A stretch of 64,000 nt of DNA. Source: WRGT01 sp942493035. GTDB taxonomy: Bacteria > Spirochaetota > UBA4802 > UBA5550. The stretch covers positions 4,092,001 through 4,156,000 of the forward strand of contig OW818666.1 in assembly GCA_942493035.1 (NCBI GenBank), read 5' to 3'. The notes beneath the pieces were generated by a model. The model made no database searches and had not been told where the DNA came from. It was given only the letters and a program-made list of their open reading frames with translations. Positions 36,301-44,006 of this stretch are shown piece after piece. A program made the translations under genes and the position numbers. Within the stretch, counting starts at the first letter, position 1. Every line of letters starts with the position of its first letter.

Positions 36301-37652
36301 TCTCTAACATCTGTGATGTTAAGGTCTCCCGATGCTGATTCTTCCAGGAACGACCCTGTCCCGGCTGAACACGCCTCGTTCATGGCGTAATCGATGGGGA
36401 CACCGTTTTTGAGGTATACATATTTTGCGTCCTGTCCGCCGATTTCGAAGATTGTATCTATATCTTTTTTGAAATAAGTGGTGCCGGTTGCATGTGCTAT
36501 AATCTCGTTATAAATCCCCGATGTCTCCATAAAAACACCGAGTATTTCACGGGAAGAACCTGTTGTTGCTGCCAGGGTTATTTTTATTTCAGCATTTCCG
36601 ATCTGCTCCCTGATCTGGCTCTGAACTTCGGTAAGGCATTTTTTAAGAGCATTTACCGGATCTCCATGAGTCCGGCCGTAGTAGTCTGCAACAATTTCGT
36701 CTGTTTCAAAATCTATAAGAGCAACTTTAGTTGTAGTTGATCCTCCGTCTATGCCGAGGATATATTCACCGCCGGCCCTGATCTTTGCCCTGAGAGGTTC
36801 GATGTATTTAACTCTCCCCTGTGAATTTTTGAGTGAAGGGTATCTTCCGAATGCGATTTCATTCTGTCTGAAAATTCTGTCGGGAGACGGGAGTTCACTT
36901 CCGGATTTATCAGCTAAAAGTGCAGCTCCGAATGCTTCGAAATACCGAGCCTCTTCAGGTACGATGATCTCAATCCCCGGGAGTTTATCTTTTATATATC
37001 TGATGATATATTCGTTTTCAGTAACACCACCTGTAAGAACTACACGTCCATCTCTGATTTTTGCTCTTTTAAGAAAGTCCACAACCTTAGTGGCCATTAC
37101 ATCACTGAGTGAAAGAACTATATCGTGTTTGGTAGCTTCACCTTTGTTCAGTTTATGAGTGCAGTCACTTTTCATGAAAACTGAACATCTTGATGAAAGA
37201 GGATGAGGTTTTGCGCACTCAGGGATTGCCTGAATATCACTGAGGTTTAAATCCATTCTCCCGAGCTGCTGCTTGAAGAACTCTCCAGTACCTGATGCGC
37301 ATTTATTTCCTGAAAAGTTGGTTATAATTCTTCCATTCTCATCCAGGGTATAAACAACAAAGTTTTCTCCACCGAGAGATACGACTGCATCGGCTTTGAT
37401 ATTTAGTTTTTGAATAGCTGCTTCAACACATATGCTTTCTATAACATTGTTGGAGTTGATCAGATAACGACCCTCTGTTCCTGTGACAAGGATTCTGCTG
37501 TCTAAGGGAATTTCGTTGTTGTATATCAGTTTTTTTAAAGCGCTCTGGAAATCGCCTTCATGTTCAATAACATTCTGAAGTAACAGTCTCTCACCATCCA
37601 TTAAAACAATTTTAATGCTGGATGAGCCGATATTAATGCCTAAACTGTACAT
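33342..37652 (-). CDS. Giant acyl-CoA dehydratase activase-type protein (two BcrAD/BadFG domains, DUF2229, HgdB-like)
   Basis: 1436 residues from the ATG at 37652, which has AGGAGG 7 nt upstream and gives the expected MYSLGINIGSSS start. There are two ASKHA ATPase domains, ~1-270 and ~305-590 (LGIDGGSTTTKVALID; GGQDAKYVYL). Each has a cluster Cys: KCASGTGEFF and EACSAGTGSF. A Cys motif (CRACENFCPIK ... GGRCNKY) opens the DUF2229 part (VVGIPRAFSVYTLWPFY). The C-terminal half resembles the [4Fe-4S] dehydratase component. Activases pass an ATP-driven low-potential electron to 2-hydroxyacyl-CoA dehydratases or benzoyl-CoA reductase. No dehydratase or CoA-transferase genes are nearby, so the substrate is unknown. 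Confidence 0.92.
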   Translation of the reverse strand: MYSLGINIGSSSIKIVLMDGERLLLQNVIEHEGDFQSALKKLIYNNEIPLDSRILVTGTEGRYLINSNNVIESICVEAAIQKLNIKADAVVSLGGENFVVYTLDENGRIITNFSGNKCASGTGEFFKQQLGRMDLNLSDIQAIPECAKPHPLSSRCSVFMKSDCTHKLNKGEATKHDIVLSLSDVMATKVVDFLKRAKIRDGRVVLTGGVTENEYIIRYIKDKLPGIEIIVPEEARYFEAFGAALLADKSGSELPSPDRIFRQNEIAFGRYPSLKNSQGRVKYIEPLRAKIRAGGEYILGIDGGSTTTKVALIDFETDEIVADYYGRTHGDPVNALKKCLTEVQSQIREQIGNAEIKITLAATTGSSREILGVFMETSGIYNEIIAHATGTTYFKKDIDTIFEIGGQDAKYVYLKNGVPIDYAMNEACSAGTGSFLEESASGDLNITDVREIGDIALRAVSPLKFGEHCSAFINSDIRKAIQYGASKEDITAGIITSIVSNYLNRVVGNRSIGQNIVLQGGVAKNKAVPLAFAMLLDKDITVPPSPELLGAFGVGILAKQKLADGLIEKGSFDLEQLLKTDIVNEKEFVCRACENFCPIKVLNVNGHTYMFGGRCNKYANSRKKKDIDEDSVFNYIDAREELMFGECSPDSVSLEKKKDYVVGIPRAFSVYTLWPFYSWFFHSLGIEVKLSDEILQEGVAKVESAYCFPAEIAHGAVQSIIESEADFIFVPHFRDMPSYENEVHANFCPITQSLPYYIKKAFTEIDDNTILSPIISFKYGTDKALEGMLELSSQLDISKSEIEKAFRIAYKKQEEFFAKYKALGIEAIERARKAKHPVITVLGRPYNAFTKDANMGIPKKFTSRGYSVIPFDMLPFEETKIFNNMYWYYGQQDMKAASFLKDEDNIFITFISNFSCAPDSFMLHYIKWMMGTKPFLILELDSHSADAGIDTRVEAFLDIIEGYRLKFTGDDDSRYDNGLRFINNGKDPLHVYDELNSRRIELFGNKKVKMLLSNMGRLSSELLAATLRGVDINAEAMPLPDVYTLQTARSFMSGKECLPSQLVLGSALKYFQSDKYRKDEIYLLFVPTTTGPCRTGQYFVFYENLFKDMRLENVVVVTLDSENSYNEMGPSFSRNAWWGLAIADYMKDIETSLRTCAEDPAAAIAKYDELWHGLIEIAEKDISQIIPALKRIASEIKKIPLKQTVEETAKVLIVGEIYVRRDDFAVDELVRIMSKKGIIAKVSGITEWIYYTDFTRRHEILKKYNLLPSYKKLFSKELRELILWRIEEIWKHRVEKKIKKALSETNLIPTTPHNMKEIMGNANEHFVTTELDSEISISSGVASTAMMYDYSGVINISPFACLIGRVIEGLITPWSRDRNYPVMSVEIDGSVLPPNIVSKLEIFMLNVLRFRQNPEISELVECENNVDSSMCRKIIR

Positions 37653-38293
37653 CGTTTTTCCTCCTGAAAAAATCAGATACATATTTCGAATAGTTTTATT
37701 AATGTCCAATCTTTTTTTAATACTAATAAGTGTGCTAAAATAATATACTATGCACTTTATCAGTCACAAAGAACTGTTTATTTATTATACAAAGCAGATT
37801 CTTAATAATATGATGTTGGCATATCTGAGGGGAGTTGAAGATAACATAATTCCTCTGACCCTTTTAAAGATTGAATTATTATCAGTAATTATTCCTGAAT
37901 ATAATTTTAAGTACAAAAAAAATTATATATCCCCGTCGCCTTCGGCGGCGGGTATAATAGAACCTTTTTTACTACAGATAAGTTAATGAATACATACTGA
38001 ATTATTATATCTCTTTAATTCCCATACATAATAGAGTCAATATAATTATATCTAATATAAGTTATAACATCTTATCAATTTAAATGTTGCAATTATTAAG
38101 AAAATTTATTATAATATATTGTAATTATTTATATAAAAATGTAAATTTGAAGAAAGTAACAGTAATAATCTTGAATTTTACCGGTTTTGATATTCCATTA
38201 TATATCAGTTTGTATAGAGTTCCGATTTTTTTAACTTTTATAGCTGAAAAGCCACTTAAATTGATAATATTCTAAAAAAGTGAAAGGTGCTGG
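37653..38293. other. 640-bp AT-rich gene-free region with one GC hairpin
   Basis: This divergent gap precedes both the activase gene and the HD-GYP gene. The only structure seen is the hairpin at 37928-37956 (TATCCCCGTCGCC, loop TTC, GGCGGCGGGTATA; two imperfect pairs), followed by ATAATAG and T-rich DNA, as at 14326. Two open frames (37750-37986, 38084-38275) lack ribosome sites and protein-like composition. Confidence 0.6.
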
Positions 38294-39646
38294 ATGTACA
38301 ATATACTGCTCGTTGAAGATGATAGAATCACTTCAAAATTAATTCAAAAATATATTCTTGATATCGGTTATTATCTTGCCGGTGCTGTAGCTTCCGGAGA
38401 GGAAGCCGTAGCCATTATTAATGAAAAAGAACCTGATCTTGTACTAATGGATATAAATCTTGAAGGTAAACTTGATGGTATTGAATCTGCTAAAAGTATA
38501 AACAGCACAATATCTATACCATTTGTTTATATAACATCCTCATCTGATTATTCAACAATTGAACGGGCAAAAGAGGGTAATGCATACGGTTATATAATCA
38601 AACCATTTAATAAAAAAGACCTTCGTGCGACAATAGAGATGGCTCTGCTAAGGCATCAGATGGAGAGTAAAGTAAAGGAGAATGAAAACCGCGTATCTAC
38701 AATATTAAATTCAATTATTGATGCTGTAATTGTAGTAGATGAATCGGGTGATATAGATTATATTAATGCTGCTGCAGGGAGAATGCTCAATCTTAATAAG
38801 GATGATATTCTTGGAAAACCTATAAATGAGACTGTCAGGCTGGGTAGTGATCCAAAAGAGGGTGAGAATGTTTTTTTCCCCATGTCTATGAACTATATTG
38901 AGTTTAATAATTATCTTACAGCGGGTGATAAACGGATCCCGGTTGATTTTACATCCACCCCGCTCCGTATGGGAAATGGTAAGCTGAACGGTGCGGTACT
39001 TGTTGTCCGTGATATAACTCAGCAGGTGGAGTATGACCGGCGAATTCAGGAGAGTATGGATACTCTTACACGCGCGATGTATGGCACTATCGAGGCGATA
39101 ACAAAAACAGTTGAAACACGGGATCCCTATACTGCCGGGCATCAGAAGAAAGTTGCAGATATAGCTAAAGAGATTGCCAAGGATATGGGCTTAAGCCGGG
39201 ATGTTATCGAAAGTGTTAATCTTGCGGGACAGATACATGACCTGGGTAAGATAGCAATACCATCAGAGATACTCAATAAACCGGGAAGAATTAATGAAAT
39301 TGAGTTTGCCCTTATAAAAACTCATTCCGAAATGGGATATGAGATTATGAAGAATATAGATTTTCCATGGCCCATTGCGGATATAGTTCTTCAGCACCAT
39401 GAAAAAATTGACGGATCAGGTTATCCCCGCGGTCTTAAAGGGGATGAGATTTTAATTCAGGCCAGAATAATTTCTGTAGCTGATGTTCTTGAAGCGATGG
39501 CATCACACCGGCCATACAGAGCTGCTCTTGGTATAGATGCAGCTTTTGCCGAGCTTCAGAAAAATGCAGGGACTCATTTTGAACCTGAAATTGTCGAGTC
39601 ATGTATTCGGATTTTTAAAGAGAAGGGTTTTACTATTAAATTTTAA
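38294..39646 (+). CDS. Response regulator with PAS and HD-GYP domains (c-di-GMP phosphodiesterase)
   Basis: 450 residues. The receiver domain (1-120) has the acidic pair in 'LLVEDDR', the phospho-acceptor Asp in 'LVLMDINLEG' near 54, and the Lys in 'YIIKPFNKKDL'. A PAS domain (about 130-245) starts 'ILNSIIDAVIVVDESGDI'. The HD-GYP domain (about 260-440) has HD near 314 (IHDLGKIAIP), 'KPGRINEIEF', 'THSEMGYE' and HHE...DGSGYP. Both the HD and GYP parts are intact, so c-di-GMP hydrolysis is likely. The partner kinase is not in the window. Confidence 0.95.
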   Translation: MYNILLVEDDRITSKLIQKYILDIGYYLAGAVASGEEAVAIINEKEPDLVLMDINLEGKLDGIESAKSINSTISIPFVYITSSSDYSTIERAKEGNAYGYIIKPFNKKDLRATIEMALLRHQMESKVKENENRVSTILNSIIDAVIVVDESGDIDYINAAAGRMLNLNKDDILGKPINETVRLGSDPKEGENVFFPMSMNYIEFNNYLTAGDKRIPVDFTSTPLRMGNGKLNGAVLVVRDITQQVEYDRRIQESMDTLTRAMYGTIEAITKTVETRDPYTAGHQKKVADIAKEIAKDMGLSRDVIESVNLAGQIHDLGKIAIPSEILNKPGRINEIEFALIKTHSEMGYEIMKNIDFPWPIADIVLQHHEKIDGSGYPRGLKGDEILIQARIISVADVLEAMASHRPYRAALGIDAAFAELQKNAGTHFEPEIVESCIRIFKEKGFTIKF

Positions 39647-39904
39647 AAAATTCAACTCTGGTAATTTTTTAAAAATAGCGGAGTATGTTCTCTTCATCGG
39701 CTTGGCTTCCCTTGAAACAGAAAACTAATCTTTATCTGCATTGAAAAATATTTCCTTAAACCATTATGGAATAATCATCTCTTTTTTTATTCATTTGAAA
39801 CAATTTATTTACAAAAAAGATTTCCTTTACTCTTAATAGCTATCGGATAACTTTCGCCGTTCAGCGAATGTAATCTGTCGGTTTAATGGAGCGAACAGAG
39901 TAAA

Positions 39905-42139
39905 ATGAAAACAAGTTTTAAACGGGTAAAAATAAAAGTAAAAGGGATAGTCCAGGGCGTAGGCTTCCGTCCCGCTATGGCTAAACAGGCTCTCTTAATG
40001 AGGCTTACAGGGAAAGTCTGCAACACCAGAGATTCCGTAGAAATTGAGATTCAGGGTGATATAGAGACTGTTCAGCAGTACATCGACCTGTTTGATAGTT
40101 TTGTCCCTGAAAATGCAGTTATATCTTTTTTCTCGACAGAGGAGATTCCGTGGGTTCCAGACGGAAAGACATTCAGTATAATTGAAAGCAGAGAATCGGG
40201 GCCGACGAGATTCAGTATCCCTCCCGATATAGCAATGTGCGGCAGATGCCGTGATGAGTTTTATGATACTCAAAACAGAAGATATCTCTATCCGTTTATA
40301 ACCTGCGGCAACTGCGGCCCGCGGTACACCTACATGAAAGATATGCCATATGACAGGGCAAAGACATCTATGTCTGCTTTCCCATTCTGTCAGGAATGTG
40401 CAGATGAATATAATAATCCTGAAGACCGGCGTTATCATATAGAGGGATTTTCATGTCATGTATGTGGTCCTGCCGTGTCCGGTTTTGAAGAGACTATAGC
40501 TGCATTACTTGATGGTAAAGTTGCTGCTGTTAAAGGTCTTGGGGGATATAATATTGTCTGCTCTGCAGTAGATTATAATGCGGTGCAGAGACTTCGAGAT
40601 AGAAAGCGCAGGCCTGGTAAACCATTTGCAATAATGTTCAGATCTTTAGAAACAGCCCGTCAGTATGTAAACATTGCTCCTGAAGAGGAGAGACTTCTGA
40701 CATCAAAGGTGTCCCCCATAGTTGTAGTCAGAAAGAGGGAGCATTCGGCGATTGCGGAGAATATTGCTCCGGATAACGGATATCTGGGGATAATGATTCC
40801 ATATACTCCGCTTCACCAGCTAATTCTTGACCGGGCGGATATACCTTTGGTTATGACAAGCGCAAATATATCGGGAGATCCATTGATAATAAACGATGAT
40901 AAAGCTTTATCGGAACTTGCAGATATAGCCGATGTTTTTTTAACGCATAACAGAGAGATATATAAGAGAGCTGACGATTCTATTTCGTTTATATCCGGCG
41001 GAAAAGAGATAAGTATAAGGATGGGGAGAGGTAGAATGCCCTATCCTGTAAAACTCCCTGAAGAGAGCAGAAATAAAATCCTCGCTGTGGGAGCTGAGCT
41101 GAAGAGTAATATCTCTGTTGTATCAGATGATAATCTTGTAACCAGCAATCATATTGGAGACCTGGGTACACCGGAGACATTTTCGCACTTTCTGGAAACA
41201 ATTCTTGAAATATCGGATTTTTATGATATAAAACCTGATGTGGTAATTGCTGACCTTCACCCCGATTACGAGTCAACATCCTTTGCCCGGGAATTTTCAG
41301 ATAAATACAATATCCGGCTTATGCAGGTTCAACATCATTATGCACATTTTCTTTCATGTTATTTTGAAAACGGTTTAAACGGCAAAGCGGTTGGGATAAT
41401 TTTTGACGGTACAGGTTATGGAACTGACGGCACCATCTGGGGCGGAGAAATTTTTACAGGAGATCTGCATTCATTCAGCAGGGTCGGCAGACTCGCTCCT
41501 TTTCCCCTGCCCGGCGGAGAGAGAGCAATTCGTGAACCATGGCGAATCCTCTCGGGACTTCTCGATGAAGAAGATTTTTTTAACTGCTGTTCCTGGGTGG
41601 ATAAAAGTGTTCTTGATAATGTACTGCAGATTTCAGCAAACAGAAATTTTTCACCCTTAACTTCAAGTGCCGGCAGACTCTTTGATGCGGCCGGGTCGCT
41701 TCTAGGATTTAATAAAAATGTTTCATATGAAGCGGAGGCTGCAATCTATATGGAGATGCTTGCGCTGAGAAGCAGCAGTGATGAATATATCTCTGTCCCG
41801 ATAACAGAAGAAAACGGTTTATTTGAATTCAACTCACCGGAACTGATTAAAGAGTTATACCGGAGAAAAAAATCGGGAGATAGTTTATACGATCTTGCAA
41901 AGATTTTTCACAATTCGCTGATTGAAGGAGCGGCTAATATAGCCGCAGAGGTCTGTTATAAAAACGGAACTGATCAGGTAGTTTTAAGCGGAGGTGTTTT
42001 TCAGAACAGGATTATGCTTGATTTGGCCGAAAAAAAGCTTGCGTCTAAAGGGTTGAAAGTTTTTATTAACAGAAATATCCCTTCAAGCGATGCGGGGATT
42101 TCAGCCGGACAGGCAATTTACGGGGTTTACAATGCATGA
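39905..42139 (+). CDS. hypF: Carbamoyltransferase HypF
   Basis: 744 residues, full length. Order: acylphosphatase domain (1-95, GIVQGVGFRPAM); two zinc-finger pairs (CGRC/CGNC and CQEC/CHVC, ~110-190); YrdC-like domain (~195-380, KRRPGKPFAIM and the MTSANISGDP motif); Kae1-like domain (~390-744, 'QHHYAHFLSC', 'DGTGYGTDG', 'VVLSGGVFQNRIM'). HypF makes the thiocarbamate that HypE turns into the CN ligands of [NiFe] hydrogenase. It overlaps hypA by 8 nt. Confidence 0.97.
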   Translation: MKTSFKRVKIKVKGIVQGVGFRPAMAKQALLMRLTGKVCNTRDSVEIEIQGDIETVQQYIDLFDSFVPENAVISFFSTEEIPWVPDGKTFSIIESRESGPTRFSIPPDIAMCGRCRDEFYDTQNRRYLYPFITCGNCGPRYTYMKDMPYDRAKTSMSAFPFCQECADEYNNPEDRRYHIEGFSCHVCGPAVSGFEETIAALLDGKVAAVKGLGGYNIVCSAVDYNAVQRLRDRKRRPGKPFAIMFRSLETARQYVNIAPEEERLLTSKVSPIVVVRKREHSAIAENIAPDNGYLGIMIPYTPLHQLILDRADIPLVMTSANISGDPLIINDDKALSELADIADVFLTHNREIYKRADDSISFISGGKEISIRMGRGRMPYPVKLPEESRNKILAVGAELKSNISVVSDDNLVTSNHIGDLGTPETFSHFLETILEISDFYDIKPDVVIADLHPDYESTSFAREFSDKYNIRLMQVQHHYAHFLSCYFENGLNGKAVGIIFDGTGYGTDGTIWGGEIFTGDLHSFSRVGRLAPFPLPGGERAIREPWRILSGLLDEEDFFNCCSWVDKSVLDNVLQISANRNFSPLTSSAGRLFDAAGSLLGFNKNVSYEAEAAIYMEMLALRSSSDEYISVPITEENGLFEFNSPELIKELYRRKKSGDSLYDLAKIFHNSLIEGAANIAAEVCYKNGTDQVVLSGGVFQNRIMLDLAEKKLASKGLKVFINRNIPSSDAGISAGQAIYGVYNA

Positions 42140-42476
42140 ATTGAGTCTTGCAATGAGCGTGCGGGAGATTGTTGAAGATGCCGCTAAACAGAACGGTGCA
42201 AAAAAGGTTAATGAAGTAAATATAATTGTCGGAGAGTTTAGTTCAGTATCCTCCGATGCTCTTGAGTTTGCAATGGAAGTTGCTAAAAAGGGTTCTGTTT
42301 TTGAATTCGCTAAAATTAATATAAAATCTACAAAGACAATTCTTTCATGCAGTCAGTGCAATCAGGAGACAGTTATGGAAGACTACATTTTTAAATGCGG
42401 TGCCTGCGAATCCACATCAGTAAAGATTGTATCCGGCGATAGAATGTACGTTGACTCAATTGATATAGAAAACTAG
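42132..42476 (+). CDS. hypA: Hydrogenase nickel-insertion protein HypA
   Basis: 114 residues from the ATG at 42132, which gives the obligatory M-H-E start for nickel binding; an in-frame ATG at 42090 lies inside hypF. The zinc site is C-S-Q-C ... C-G-A-C, near 75-95. HypA passes nickel to the hydrogenase large subunit with HypB. It overlaps hypF by 8 nt (ATGCATGA) and precedes hypB by 10 nt. Confidence 0.96.
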   Translation: MHELSLAMSVREIVEDAAKQNGAKKVNEVNIIVGEFSSVSSDALEFAMEVAKKGSVFEFAKINIKSTKTILSCSQCNQETVMEDYIFKCGACESTSVKIVSGDRMYVDSIDIEN

Positions 42477-42486
42477 GAGAATTTTA

Positions 42487-43182
42487 ATGCATTACGTTGA
42501 ACTTGAAAAAGATCTTCTTCATCAGAATGATAAACTTGCGGAAAACATAAAGAGTAATATGGACGATCATCAGATATATGTTCTTAATATTATGAGTGCA
42601 CCGGGTGCCGGTAAAACAAGTCTCCTTGAGGCGGTGCTCCCTGAACTTGCAAAGAAATACAGAATAGCGGTAATTGAGGGAGATATTCAGGGCTCTGCCG
42701 ATGCAGACCGACTCTCTAAACTGAATATAAATGTGCACCAGATAAACACGCACAGCCTGTGTCATCTTGAAGCTGCTATGATTGAGCGGGCGCTTACAAA
42801 CTTTGATCTTCACAAAATAGACTGTCTGATAATCGAAAATGTAGGGAACCTTGTCTGCCCGGCAGATTTTTTTCTCGGAGAGGATGAAGTAATAATGGTA
42901 GCATCAGTTTCCGAAGGACACGACAAGCCTCATAAATATCCTGTGATGTTCAGCAAGGCAGATCTTATTGTTCTTAACAAAGTTGATATTTTAGATTCAA
43001 CCAATTTCGATACAGATATTTTTTACAAACAGGTTCGTGAACTTAACAGAGATGCAGGAATAATGGAAGTTTCAGCAACTAAAGGGACTAATGTTTCGAA
43101 ACTGATTAATCACATTGAACATGGTATACAGCATAAAAAAGGGCACCATCATCATGATCACGGCGATCATCATCACCATTGA
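42487..43182 (+). CDS. hypB: Hydrogenase nickel-insertion GTPase HypB with C-terminal His tail
   Basis: 231 residues. P-loop SAPGAGKTSLLEA near 37; 'EGDIQGSADADRL', 'GNLVCPADF' (metal-site Cys) and 'NKVDI' follow. HypB is a SIMIBI GTPase that supplies nickel with HypA. The last ~15 residues are a His/Asp-rich tail with about 10 His, after KKG. Known His-rich HypBs mostly carry the stretch near the N-terminus, so its position at the C-terminus is unusual. GGAGAATTTTA precedes the ATG. Confidence 0.95.
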   Translation: MHYVELEKDLLHQNDKLAENIKSNMDDHQIYVLNIMSAPGAGKTSLLEAVLPELAKKYRIAVIEGDIQGSADADRLSKLNINVHQINTHSLCHLEAAMIERALTNFDLHKIDCLIIENVGNLVCPADFFLGEDEVIMVASVSEGHDKPHKYPVMFSKADLIVLNKVDILDSTNFDTDIFYKQVRELNRDAGIMEVSATKGTNVSKLINHIEHGIQHKKGHHHHDHGDHHHH

Positions 43183-43193
43183 TGGGCGCGTCG

Positions 43194-43233
43194 GGGTGTG
43201 TAGGGGTGAATGATTATTCACCCCTACACACCC
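43194..43233. repeat. 18-bp palindrome between hypB and the GNAT gene, overlapping the GNAT stop
   Basis: GGGTGTGTAGGGGTGAAT and ATTCACCCCTACACACCC form a perfect 18-bp stem with loop GATT. The stop codon and final residues (TGV) of the convergent GNAT gene at 43224 lie inside it. It is of the 'gtaggggcgaat..attcgcccctac' type common in bacterial intergenic DNA. Confidence 0.8.
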
Positions 43234-43715
43234 GTACATGTTAATTCGTGAAACAGGATTTTTGTCCTGTTTCCGTCGGAATCGGTCTCTTCGTCGAAAT
43301 ATATCCAGCCTCTCTCTTTGTAATACTTTTCAAGCTGATTTAGAAATCTGATATCAATAAAAAGAAAAATCGCTTTGAAACCTTTATATGAGCAATACTG
43401 CAGAACAGTCTTTATAAGCTCATCTCCGATGCCCCTCTCTCTATACTCAGGTGAAACATACAGAGCTGATAGCCACGGTGAGAGTTCCTGTCTTCGCAGC
43501 ATGTCGGTCTCTTTAATTGATACCATACCCACAGGGAGTTCACCCCAGAAGGCTACGAATGAGCATGGCAGGCTGTCCGGTTCGGCCCGTCGTCTGTATT
43601 CCTGAAGGACAAATTTAAATGGAACATTTCTTGTAAGGTACCAGTTGTTATATGACCAGTATGCGAGAATAGGGTATAATGTCTTTCTCTCATGAAGAGG
43701 ATATATTTTCAGCAT
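43224..43715 (-). CDS. GNAT-family N-acetyltransferase
   Basis: 163 residues. The acetyl-CoA loop is seen in 'LYVSPEYRERGIGDELIKTVL' (R-x-x-G-I-G), with strand 4 'GMVSIKETDM' before it. It has no close subfamily signature, and the substrate is unknown. The first residues (MLKIYPLHERKTLYPILAYW) are unusual but continuous with the fold. The 3' end runs into an intergenic palindrome that supplies the last codons and the stop. Confidence 0.85.
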   Translation of the reverse strand: MLKIYPLHERKTLYPILAYWSYNNWYLTRNVPFKFVLQEYRRRAEPDSLPCSFVAFWGELPVGMVSIKETDMLRRQELSPWLSALYVSPEYRERGIGDELIKTVLQYCSYKGFKAIFLFIDIRFLNQLEKYYKERGWIYFDEETDSDGNRTKILFHELTCTGV

Positions 43716-43881
43716 AGTTTTTCTTGTTTCATTATTTTTATTTTCTTAAAATGTTTTGTTGTAATTGATCAAATACTGTGTGTAGTAATATTTCATATTT
43801 ATAAGTTGCGACAGTATTATTTTTTATTTCTTTTTAATCAGATACGTTGTTAAAAGAATTGTCAAACAGAATATTGTATTT

Positions 43882-43980
43882 CTTAATAAGCTGCCTGCGG
43901 TAGTGATATAATTTAAGGGGTGTGTATGCTCAGCATACGCCTCTAAAAATTATTTGCGATCAGCTTATGAGCAGCTGCGG
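43882..43980. repeat. MITE-like inverted-repeat element, copy E (diverged)
   Basis: CTTAATAAGCTGCCTGCGG on the left and CAGCTTATGAGCAGCTGCGG on the right are imperfect inverted repeats of the same style as copies A-C. An inner palindrome GTATGC-TCA-GCATAC lies at about 43924-43938. It is just upstream of the 44007 gene. Confidence 0.5.
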
Positions 43981-44006
43981 CTGTCAATCTAACTGGAGAA
44001 GGTCTA

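Noticed and set aside
37750..37986. 78-codon ORF upstream of the HD-GYP gene
   Set aside because: No ribosome site, AT-driven composition, and its 3' part reads through the GC hairpin repeat.
38084..38275. 63-codon ORF just before the HD-GYP gene
   Set aside because: Very AT-rich, no Shine-Dalgarno, no protein-like pattern.
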